IMG/VR virus record: IMGVR_UViG_3300020428_000043
Location: 1 to 33,911 of that record
Reading direction: 5' to 3' (one strand)
DNA length: 33,911 nucleotides
From: a virus
Below are positions 15,344-22,967 of this stretch, piece by piece; position 1 is the first letter of the stretch; every line of letters begins with the position of its first letter. Both the position numbers and the translations under genes were made by a program. The notes under the pieces were generated by a model. That model saw only the letters and a program-made list of their open reading frames with translations, was not told the DNA's origin and did not search any database.

Positions 15344-16944
15344 GCTATACCCAGATTTGTGATAGTAATACTGCCTTCAATCTTGTGTGACTCATCTGTC
15401 TTGTATTTGTTGTATAATATCCTACCTTCAGACCCCATAATGCTAGTAGTATATGCATTATAATCATTTACAGATCCTGTTGTATACATTGCTTGTGGTG
15501 AATTTGCTTCTATTTCTTGCTTTAGTTGTGCTGGTGTTAGTTCAGGCTTTGCTTGTAAATGTAATGCTCCTACACCACACACCTGCGGACATGCCATACT
15601 TGTACCACTAATAGATTGCTGTCCAAATGTAGGATCTAATTTATATGGTGCTGGGCCACCTATTTCTGATATATTCGAACATGCACTAATAATATTTGTA
15701 CCAGGTGCCCATATTGTTACTGCTGGACCTTTCATGCTGTCTGGCTTAGTTACATCTTGATCGTTAAGAATTCTACTGTCAATGTTTCCTACGTTAAATG
15801 CTCCTGTTGCATATGGTGAAGGAGGTCTATGATAATATTGTGTTCCGTAACTAGTCCACGAAACTGTGTTGTTATAATCAATTTCTCCTGAAGTTGTAAC
15901 TTTGTAGTAATCATTTCCTGCTGCAATACAAACATGTACTCCTGCGTTAATAAGTTCTTCTACATCAGCATCAACTGATGCAACCTGTACAGGTATCTTC
16001 CATCTTGATCCTACGTAAGGTACGACACCTGTGTTTGCCCATAGGGTAGCAACAGTGCTATATGTTGTTCCCCAAAACCAATTAGATCCTCTGTAACTTC
16101 CACCTATTGGAGTTGTTGCAGCAGGAATATTAGTTCCATACCCCCAACTCATGTTAACAATGGTTGGTCTTTTATATCCTGTGCTTGTAACTGGTTTGTT
16201 ATTGTGCCATTCTCTAATAACATCAAAACAATCTGAAATAGGAATACCGCCATTAGGATCTGTTGTTCCTGGAAGCATCTTTACTGCATATATTTTTGCA
16301 TTCTTTGCCCAACCAAATGTTTTACCTGCAACTGTACCTGTGCAGTGTGTTCCGTGGCCATGATAGTCTGTGTAATGACCTGCAGGCATTGAGCCTCCAC
16401 CGCTAAATCCATTATACCAATCTAGCTCAACTAATCTAGAAGCACCGCTGGCATCTTGCCATTCTGGATGGTTGGCTTCTATTCCGCTATCTTGAATAAC
16501 AACATCAACACCTGTACCATCCAATGGATACAAATAGTCATCTGTTATTTGTGTAACTGTCTGTTCGCCGGAAGGTGTGCTACCATTACCATAATTTTCT
16601 GTTAAGCTCTGACAACGTTTAAGTCCCCAGTTGTCAATGTTACCTGTACTACCTGAACCTCTATAGAATGTTCCTGACTGTCTTGCTTTAAATCCAATCT
16701 CAATATCATCTCTTTGGTCTGGTGGAATCTCAACTGCTATTACTCTGCTGTCGTTAGCAAGTGTAGTTGCTTCATCATCTGACAAGTAGTAATGTGTGTT
16801 TCTTCGTGAAGCTTTACGGGCATTTGCAATTTCAACACTTCTGCTTGGAATAGTTTCATCACCAAATGCTGCAACCATTTCTGCATCAAATGCATTAAGA
16901 TCAATACCGGCTTTTACTGTAACAATATATTCTTTTTCAGCCAT
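15340..16944 (-). CDS. Subtilisin-like serine protease in the fibre locus
   Basis: A 534-residue S8-family protease with a complete catalytic set: D152 (QDSGIEANHPEW), H197 (HGHGTHCTG), the oxyanion N344 (AAGN) and S449 (GTSMACPQ). Residues 5-75 look like an I9-type pro-domain (EYIVTVK at the start, NDSRVIAVEIPP at the end). There is no signal peptide, so it acts in the cell or is carried in the virion. It lies between two fibre-like genes in the same orientation. This suggests fibre maturation or digestion of host surface protein, but neither is shown. It has nothing in common with the T4 prohead protease gp21. Confidence 0.92.
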   Translation of the reverse strand: MAEKEYIVTVKAGIDLNAFDAEMVAAFGDETIPSRSVEIANARKASRRNTHYYLSDDEATTLANDSRVIAVEIPPDQRDDIEIGFKARQSGTFYRGSGSTGNIDNWGLKRCQSLTENYGNGSTPSGEQTVTQITDDYLYPLDGTGVDVVIQDSGIEANHPEWQDASGASRLVELDWYNGFSGGGSMPAGHYTDYHGHGTHCTGTVAGKTFGWAKNAKIYAVKMLPGTTDPNGGIPISDCFDVIREWHNNKPVTSTGYKRPTIVNMSWGYGTNIPAATTPIGGSYRGSNWFWGTTYSTVATLWANTGVVPYVGSRWKIPVQVASVDADVEELINAGVHVCIAAGNDYYKVTTSGEIDYNNTVSWTSYGTQYYHRPPSPYATGAFNVGNIDSRILNDQDVTKPDSMKGPAVTIWAPGTNIISACSNISEIGGPAPYKLDPTFGQQSISGTSMACPQVCGVGALHLQAKPELTPAQLKQEIEANSPQAMYTTGSVNDYNAYTTSIMGSEGRILYNKYKTDESHKIEGSITITNLGIA

Positions 16945-16953
16945 GCTATATAC

Positions 16954-18687
16954 CTATACTAAGCTCGCCCATGCACCATTTTCATATACCTGTGCTTTGT
17001 TTAACGTAGAGTCGTACAACATATCTCCATTACCTGGAGAAAGTGCATTTTTCTGTGTTGTTGTAAAGCTAGGAAGTCTAAATGGAGCACCAGTAACTCT
17101 TACACCGTCTTGTGAGTTTAAAACTATGGTTGAACTACTTGTAATTTGTGGCGTGCCAGTATCGGTTTGAGCGATAGTTTTTACTGATAGTGTATCACTA
17201 ACAGTTAAGTTAGTTGTTGTGTGATTTGTTGTTGTAAAATCTGTTACTGAAAACTGTGCTGCTGTAAGTAAATTGTTTACAGTTAAATCGTTTTCAACTG
17301 TTAGATCACTTTGCATTAAAACACCTGGAGTAAAGTTTAATCCTGAACTATCGCTAGTATCAATGTTTGAACCTGTGAATACAAAGTTACCAACTTCAGC
17401 TGCTGTTGCACCACCTGTTGCTGTACCACCTGAAACCCAAGCATCAAATCCTGTACCGTTTACTGTTGTTGATAAAGCAGAATTAGAATATAAAGTAAAT
17501 GTTAGTGTATCGATAACGTTTGCATAGTATTCATTACCGTTAAGTTGTACCATTCCGTTAACACCTGTAATTGTTACAGGTTGTCCTTCATAGAAACCGT
17601 GTGCAGAACTTGTACTAATTGATACCGGGTTTGCTTGTGTTGCACCGGCAATAGTTGCAGTTACAGCACCACTACCAATTGCGTCTGATGCAGGTGACCA
17701 TTGCGCTCCGTCCCATTTAAGTACTTGGTTAGTACTTGGTGCACTTCCTGATACATCTGAAAGTGTTGTAATAGAAGTTGCTGTTAAATCTTGTAATGCA
17801 CTATCTGCTTTAGTACCTTGAGCTGATGTTGCAGCATCTGTAATGCCGTAACCAGCAAGTGTTGTTGCATTGTTTGCTAGTTTTGTCCATGCGCCTGCAT
17901 GAGCAAAGTATCCAGCACCTGTAGCATGAACATGTGCAAACATTCCATGATACGTTGTAGCACTAGGTAAGTCTCCTTCTGTTGCAAATACATTTGCGAA
18001 GTAAACTTTGCCTGTTGTAGTAATATCATTACTACCCATATCTAAAGTGCCACTAACTGTTAAACTGTTTAATAACGGAGGTGCATATGTAAACACACCT
18101 GTAGTATTATCGTAACTAACTGCTCCATCGCCTGCCGCAGTTCCTTCTGTACCAACTGATATACTTGACCTAACTGCTGATTGATCTAAGCCGGCTGCTG
18201 GTGCTGCTGCATTAATCCATGCTGCACCATTCCATTTTAATACTTGATCAGCACTTGGTGTTGTAATAGTTACGTTTGTTAAATCTTGTAAATTATCTGG
18301 GATAGCAGGATAACCTAATACCGGTTGTACCCATTGGTTGCTATCTCCATCATTGATATAGACATACAGTGTACCATTGCTGCTGTTAAACCAAATTGTA
18401 CCTTCTGTTGGTGTGCTAGGTGCTGTTTGACTTACTTCAATACTGCCGCTGCCACTGCCGCCACCTACGCCAGCTGCTGTTGCTTTTGCAGCAAATATAG
18501 CGTTAGTAACATTGGTTAAATCACCTCTTGCTAATGGTAAACCACCTACAACATTACTGTCATATAGCCTAATGGTATTGTTGTCTTTATCATAGAATAT
18601 TTCTCCACGTGCACCAGTCTTTCTATCCAGAAATTCTGCATCTCTTGGTACTACACGAAGGTTATTAATGATAGGTAAATTTGCCAT
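16954..18687 (-). CDS. Repeat-rich fibre-like virion protein
   Basis: A 577-residue Ala/Thr/Ser/Gly-rich protein. The N-terminus (MANLPIINNLRVVPRDAEFL, then GEIFYDKDNNTIRLYDSN) and the C-terminus (NGDMLYDSTLNKAQVYENGA) are typical of marine phage structural proteins. The body has the module ADQVLKWNGAAWINA and TNQVLKWDGAQWSPA, plus EGTIWFNSSNGTLYVY and a segment FYEGQPVTITGVNG that recurs in phage fibres. A late motif lies 30 bases upstream of its ATG. It is the first gene of the fibre-protease-fibre unit. Tail fibre or whisker is the likely role. Confidence 0.75.
   Translation of the reverse strand: MANLPIINNLRVVPRDAEFLDRKTGARGEIFYDKDNNTIRLYDSNVVGGLPLARGDLTNVTNAIFAAKATAAGVGGGSGSGSIEVSQTAPSTPTEGTIWFNSSNGTLYVYINDGDSNQWVQPVLGYPAIPDNLQDLTNVTITTPSADQVLKWNGAAWINAAAPAAGLDQSAVRSSISVGTEGTAAGDGAVSYDNTTGVFTYAPPLLNSLTVSGTLDMGSNDITTTGKVYFANVFATEGDLPSATTYHGMFAHVHATGAGYFAHAGAWTKLANNATTLAGYGITDAATSAQGTKADSALQDLTATSITTLSDVSGSAPSTNQVLKWDGAQWSPASDAIGSGAVTATIAGATQANPVSISTSSAHGFYEGQPVTITGVNGMVQLNGNEYYANVIDTLTFTLYSNSALSTTVNGTGFDAWVSGGTATGGATAAEVGNFVFTGSNIDTSDSSGLNFTPGVLMQSDLTVENDLTVNNLLTAAQFSVTDFTTTNHTTTNLTVSDTLSVKTIAQTDTGTPQITSSSTIVLNSQDGVRVTGAPFRLPSFTTTQKNALSPGNGDMLYDSTLNKAQVYENGAWASLV
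17708..17727. repeat. 20-base exact repeat shared with the first fibre gene (copy 2)
   Basis: Identical to 14317-14336 and encoding the same part of the V-L-K-W-D-G module. Recombination between the two copies would remove or duplicate the protease gene lying between them. Confidence 0.75.
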
Positions 18688-18717
18688 ATTATGAGTTCAT
18701 CCACTGTTGTTGTAAAG

Positions 18718-18724
18718 TATTTAT
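18718..18724 (-). promoter_or_regulatory. Candidate late promoter of the fibre-protease-fibre unit (ATAAATA)
   Basis: ATAAATACT lies on the minus strand 30 bases before the ATG at 18687. It stands back to back with the plus-strand motif at 18762-18768 in an 86-base gap. Confidence 0.55.
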
Positions 18725-18761
18725 CTGCTTTCAGACTATTCATGTCATTAATAATCTGGCC

Positions 18762-18768
18762 ATAAATA
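18762..18768 (+). promoter_or_regulatory. Late-promoter-like ATAAATA that starts the plus-strand tailoring operon
   Basis: The plus strand reads ATAAATA, GTAAT, then ATG at 18774, with no purine-rich ribosome site. The following five genes overlap one another, so this single motif may control the operon to 24498. Confidence 0.6.
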
Positions 18769-18773
18769 GTAAT

Positions 18774-19352
18774 ATGATTATAGAGAACGATATTGCAACA
18801 TGGACCGGCGTTATGAGACCCGAAGAATGTGCAGAACTTATTGAATACTACGAAAAATTGAACGACTTGCACTTAACAGCTAGTCGTCAAACACTAGGAG
18901 ACAATTCAGCACATAATAAAGCAGATCATGCTGCATTTCTTCTTGAGCAACCTGCATTAAATATGTCAACAGACAATCCTGCTGTACATACTTTTATGAC
19001 TAGGTTTATTGATTGCTGGAAGCAATATACTGCACAATATAGTGTGTTAGGTGAGTGCGGCGATAGCAGAGTTTACTTTATGAAACTTCAAAAGACCGTT
19101 CCCGGAGAAGGATATCATACTTGGCATTTTGAATCAGATACAAAAGAAAGGTCAGGTAGAATTGCAGCGTGGGGATTGTATCTTAACACAGTCGACGAAG
19201 GTGGTGAAACAGAATGGTTATACCAGAAGAAGCGTATTGCCGCTACAGAAGGTACACTTGTTGTTTGGCCTGCGGGTTACACCCATGCCCACAGAGGCAA
19301 TCCTCCATTGAGTGGTGAAAAATATCTTTTAACAGGCTGGGTTGAGTTTTAA
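18774..19352 (+). CDS. Fe(II)/2-oxoglutarate oxygenase, prolyl-4-hydroxylase-like
   Basis: A 192-residue oxygenase. The core reads GEGYHTWHFESD, then WGLYLN, GGETEWLYQ, TLVVWPAGYTHAHRGNPP and a final EKYLLTGWVEF strand. The likely iron ligands are H118, E120 and H171 (an H-x-E...H variant of the usual H-x-D...H), and K183 may bind 2-oxoglutarate. Such enzymes hydroxylate amino-acid side chains or small molecules. The start ATG at 18774 is chosen because a late motif ends 5 bases before it; an in-frame ATG at 18681 would cross the promoter. The stop overlaps the next gene (TAATG). First gene of the halogenase operon. Confidence 0.8.
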   Translation: MIIENDIATWTGVMRPEECAELIEYYEKLNDLHLTASRQTLGDNSAHNKADHAAFLLEQPALNMSTDNPAVHTFMTRFIDCWKQYTAQYSVLGECGDSRVYFMKLQKTVPGEGYHTWHFESDTKERSGRIAAWGLYLNTVDEGGETEWLYQKKRIAATEGTLVVWPAGYTHAHRGNPPLSGEKYLLTGWVEF

Positions 19353-19972
19353 TGAAAGTTATTCCTACATTTCCAACGGATCTGTTTGAATTTCACAATA
19401 CCGAGATTGACAACAAACAATTAATCCCCGAACTTGAAAAATACGCAGAGACTGTTAAGTCTGGCGAAACAATAAGTTCAATGAGAAACTTACACGACAA
19501 AGAAGAATTACAACCTTTATTTTCTTGGATTAATAAATGTATTGAAGAAGTTAGAATTTATCAAAAATATGATTGCGAAGGATTTGCAATTACCAGCAGT
19601 TGGTTTAATAGAGCGTTACCACGAGACGGAATGAGATTACATTATCACAGGCATTCAATGAGTTTTCTTAGTGGTGTGTATTATGTAACTGACGGTAGTC
19701 CTACAGTATTTGAAGATCCAGTTAAACATAGAACTGAAGCACAGCTAGAAGTATTAAGACACGAATACGCTCCACATCAGTTTGTAGAAGCAGATCCTGG
19801 CAAATTAATATTATTTCCTAGTTGGCTGTTTCATAGTGCAACACCGCATTTTGGAAACAAAGATAGATATATTATTAGTTTTAATGTAATGCCCACAGGA
19901 GCAATTAATTACAATCTTGCAACAGACTCTGTTGCAAATATAGAAATTCATAATAAGGAAAAAGGGTTATGA
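19352..19972 (+). CDS. Putative 2OG-Fe(II) oxygenase (2OG-FeII_Oxy_5 type)
   Basis: A 206-residue protein of the phage oxygenase family that starts with an FPT-type segment (VIPTFPTDLFEF). The core SSWFNRALPRDGMRLHYHRHS carries H97-x-H99-x-H101, followed by FLSGVYYV. It continues with GKLILFPSWLFHSA (H161) and DRYIISFNVMP (R172, the expected 2-oxoglutarate anchor). It is a distant paralogue of the genes at 28943 and 30360 on the other strand. Its stop and the ATG of the first halogenase overlap as ATGA. Substrate unknown. Confidence 0.78.
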   Translation: MKVIPTFPTDLFEFHNTEIDNKQLIPELEKYAETVKSGETISSMRNLHDKEELQPLFSWINKCIEEVRIYQKYDCEGFAITSSWFNRALPRDGMRLHYHRHSMSFLSGVYYVTDGSPTVFEDPVKHRTEAQLEVLRHEYAPHQFVEADPGKLILFPSWLFHSATPHFGNKDRYIISFNVMPTGAINYNLATDSVANIEIHNKEKGL

Positions 19973-21453
19973 TAAAAAGTTTACTAGTATTAGGTGGGGG
20001 TAACGCTGGACTTATGACTGCGCTTTATCACAAAAAGTCTATTGATAACTTAGATATTACACTTATTAAATCTGATAAAATTGGAACCATTGGAGTTGGA
20101 GAAGGTAGTACTGAACACTGGAAAAGATTCGCTGAGGCAGTTGGTATTACACTAACTGATCTTGTAAAAGAATGTGGTGCAACTATTAAGATTGGTATTA
20201 AGTTCGAGGATTGGCATGGTGACAAAACTAGTTACTATCACAGTTTAGCAGAACCATATGTATACGCGGATGCATACACAGGCGATGCACATACGCTGAT
20301 GAGATTAATTTCAGAAGGTGTTGACTCTGAATCGTTGCATTGGGATTTACCTATGCAAGGATGGGTAAGTCCACCATTTGAAGATTACTATCAGTTTCAT
20401 TTTGATAGCGAAAAACTAAATGCATTTTTAGAAAAAAGATGTATCGAAGCAGGCATTAATGTTATAACTACAGAAGTTGTAGATGTTAACATTGGCGACG
20501 GAGGCTTTGTAGAATCTGTAGTTGATGTAGAAAGACGAACACATAACGCAGACTTCTTTATTGACAGTAGTGGATTTAAAAGAGTTATTGCCAGTAAACT
20601 AGGTGCTGAGTGGGTCGACTGGTCATCATTTTTACCTATGAATAGTGCTATTGCTTTTCAAACACCACGTCAAGAAGATATACCACCTTACACACTTTCT
20701 AAAGCATTGAGTGCTGGCTGGCATTGGCGTAGTCCTGTGCAAGAACGTTTTGGTAATGGATATGTGTTTAGTGATCAATTTATTTCTGAAGACGAAGCCG
20801 TAGCGGAAATACAATCATTGTTTTCAGACACAATTAATATAGGTAGAAAAATTAATTTTGTTTCAGGTAAAGTTAATAAGTTCTGGATTAAGAACTGTGT
20901 AAGCATTGGACTTAGCAGTAACTTTGTAGAGCCTTTAGAAGCAAGTAGTATTTCAACAACCATACAGCAATCAAGAGCATTAGTTGCCTCACTAGCATCT
21001 TGGGAACGTAGTGATCAAGCAACTATAAACGAATACAATAGAATATTTGATGATTGTTTAAGCAATGTGCTAGACTTTATTCAATTGCATTACTTTACAC
21101 AAAGAGAAGATTCAAAGTTTTGGCGCTGGTGTAAAAATGAAATAGAAATTACACCCTTTAACAAACAGAATATAGAAAATTTTAAAAAACAATTTGTAAA
21201 TCAAATATTATTACCCGAAGATGGATCGCATGGAAGTTTTAGAATTTACGATAATCTGAATTGGATACAAGTTATGCATGGATTACGTATGTTTGACATT
21301 CCTAGTATTAAAAAATTATACAACGAGCGTTACAGTAAGCATCGTGCTGAAGACACAGCACAACTATCTTCATTGCCGCAAAGACCTACTAAAGATTTTG
21401 TAAAATGTAGAGAAGCAGTAAACATGTTGAAAGGAATATCTTACTCGCTATGA
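19969..21453 (+). CDS. Flavin-dependent tryptophan-type halogenase 1
   Basis: A 494-residue PrnA-family enzyme. The FAD-binding GGGNAG lies at residues 9-14 and GVGEGSTEHW near 42-51. The catalytic Lys that forms the chloramine or relays hypohalous acid is K74 (GATIKIGIKF). The W-x-W-x-I-P signature appears as W251-H-W253-R-S-P256, with Ser for Ile. The conserved acid is E324 (FVEPLEAS). These enzymes use FADH2, O2 and halide to halogenate aromatic rings, usually of tryptophan. It overlaps its neighbours by ATGA on both sides, with AAGGA before the start. It is closely similar to the next gene, so the pair looks like a tandem duplication. Confidence 0.88.
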   Translation: MIKSLLVLGGGNAGLMTALYHKKSIDNLDITLIKSDKIGTIGVGEGSTEHWKRFAEAVGITLTDLVKECGATIKIGIKFEDWHGDKTSYYHSLAEPYVYADAYTGDAHTLMRLISEGVDSESLHWDLPMQGWVSPPFEDYYQFHFDSEKLNAFLEKRCIEAGINVITTEVVDVNIGDGGFVESVVDVERRTHNADFFIDSSGFKRVIASKLGAEWVDWSSFLPMNSAIAFQTPRQEDIPPYTLSKALSAGWHWRSPVQERFGNGYVFSDQFISEDEAVAEIQSLFSDTINIGRKINFVSGKVNKFWIKNCVSIGLSSNFVEPLEASSISTTIQQSRALVASLASWERSDQATINEYNRIFDDCLSNVLDFIQLHYFTQREDSKFWRWCKNEIEITPFNKQNIENFKKQFVNQILLPEDGSHGSFRIYDNLNWIQVMHGLRMFDIPSIKKLYNERYSKHRAEDTAQLSSLPQRPTKDFVKCREAVNMLKGISYSL

Positions 21454-22967
21454 TGATACAATCTCTAACAATATTAGGAGGCGGAACAAGCGGATTAGTT
21501 TCTGCGATTATGATTAAAAAATCTTTTCCACATATTGATCTTACACTATTGCGTTCATCTAAAATTGGAATTATTGGTGTAGGTGAAGGATCAACCGAAC
21601 ACTGGCTAAGTTTTTTAAAGCATTCTGGTATTGATGTACCGACACTTGTAAGAGAAGCAGGTGCTACATTTAAAGTTGGTATTAAGTTTACTAACTGGAA
21701 TGGTGATGGAAAACATTATTATCATAGTTTAACAGACGCATACGGATCATTAGATCCAAAAAATGAAATGCCAATAACATTCATGAGAATGATTGCTGAA
21801 CAGTGGGATCCTTTAGACACTGCATGGAAACGTAACACACGAGATAGTTCACATGCTGAACCACTACACGATACAGTAGCACAATATCATTTTGATACAC
21901 ACAAGTTAAATGAGTTTCTTGTTAAAGAATGTAAAAATCGAGATATTAAAGTTTTAGATGTTGACATACAAGATGTAATTTTAGATGATACAGGTAACGT
22001 TAAAGAGCTAGTCGATGAACAAGGTACAAAACATGCTAGTGAGTTCTTTATTGACTGTAGTGGATTCAATAGAGTAATATCAAGTAAACTAGGACAAAAA
22101 TGGATAGACTGTTCTCATCAACTTCCTATGAATAGTGCTATTGCATTTCCAACAGCTAGAACTGAAGACATTCCTTCTTGGACAGAAGCAACTGCATTAA
22201 GCAGTGGGTGGTGTTGGAGAATTCCTACACAAGACAGATATGGTAACGGCTATGTGTTTAGTGATAATTTTATTAATGAAACACAAGCGTATGACGAAGT
22301 ATCGCAGTATTATGAAAAACATTTAGGTATCAAAGATTTACAAATAGGAAAACGTGTAAAGTTTAGTGCTGGGTATGTTAATGAATTTTGGACTAAAAAC
22401 TGTATGTCATTAGGTCTTAGTGGAATGTTTGTAGAACCATTAGAAGCAAGTTCAATTGGATCAACTATTCAGCAAACGTTTTTATTGTTAGGCTCACTTG
22501 CATACTATCGAAAAGATTCATCTAGTGCATTAATAAAAACATTTAACGACAGGATGAATAAAGTTGCTACTAATATTATTGATTTTATTCAAATTCACTA
22601 TGTTACTAAAAGAAACGACACTGAGTTTTGGAAGTGGTGTAATCAAAATATTGAACTAACTGATTTTAATAAAGATACTCTCGATACATTCAAGAAAGCA
22701 TTTGTAAGTCCAAGCTATTTTTCAGAGCATCAATTAATGTTTAGTTTTTTTAATTGGTTACAAGTTATGCACGGATTACATATGTTTGACTATGACTCTG
22801 TTAAATCTTTCTGGGAAAAGAACTTTGCTAGTATACACAACGAACAGGTTACAAGAGTTATCCATGAGGGTACTAATACCCGTTCTGATGAAGGTAAAAT
22901 TTATACCCATAGAGAAGCACTAAACGTACTAAAGGAGAGATATCTTGAAACCACAATCAACCTCTAA
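21450..22967 (+). CDS. Flavin-dependent tryptophan-type halogenase 2
   Basis: A 505-residue PrnA-family enzyme with canonical signatures: GGGTSG near residues 10-15, GVGEGSTEHW near 43-52, catalytic K75 (GATFKVGIKF), W254-C-W256-R-I-P259 and E332 (FVEPLEAS). It shares long similar stretches with halogenase 1, for example the GxGEGSTEHW segment and the PMNSAIAF segment. Its start overlaps the halogenase 1 stop as ATGATG. Of the three tandem copies it best keeps the classical active-site motif. The natural substrate cannot be read from the sequence. Confidence 0.88.
   Translation: MMIQSLTILGGGTSGLVSAIMIKKSFPHIDLTLLRSSKIGIIGVGEGSTEHWLSFLKHSGIDVPTLVREAGATFKVGIKFTNWNGDGKHYYHSLTDAYGSLDPKNEMPITFMRMIAEQWDPLDTAWKRNTRDSSHAEPLHDTVAQYHFDTHKLNEFLVKECKNRDIKVLDVDIQDVILDDTGNVKELVDEQGTKHASEFFIDCSGFNRVISSKLGQKWIDCSHQLPMNSAIAFPTARTEDIPSWTEATALSSGWCWRIPTQDRYGNGYVFSDNFINETQAYDEVSQYYEKHLGIKDLQIGKRVKFSAGYVNEFWTKNCMSLGLSGMFVEPLEASSIGSTIQQTFLLLGSLAYYRKDSSSALIKTFNDRMNKVATNIIDFIQIHYVTKRNDTEFWKWCNQNIELTDFNKDTLDTFKKAFVSPSYFSEHQLMFSFFNWLQVMHGLHMFDYDSVKSFWEKNFASIHNEQVTRVIHEGTNTRSDEGKIYTHREALNVLKERYLETTINL

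Noticed and set aside
15340-16944. Subtilase as the T4-type prohead protease
   Set aside because: T4 gp21 is an unrelated serine protease and lies in the head genes; this has the D/H/S subtilisin triad and sits among fibres.
18681-18773. Longer N-terminus for the first oxygenase (ATG at 18681)
   Set aside because: Would cover the divergent promoter region and adds a Cys/aromatic stretch with no family match.
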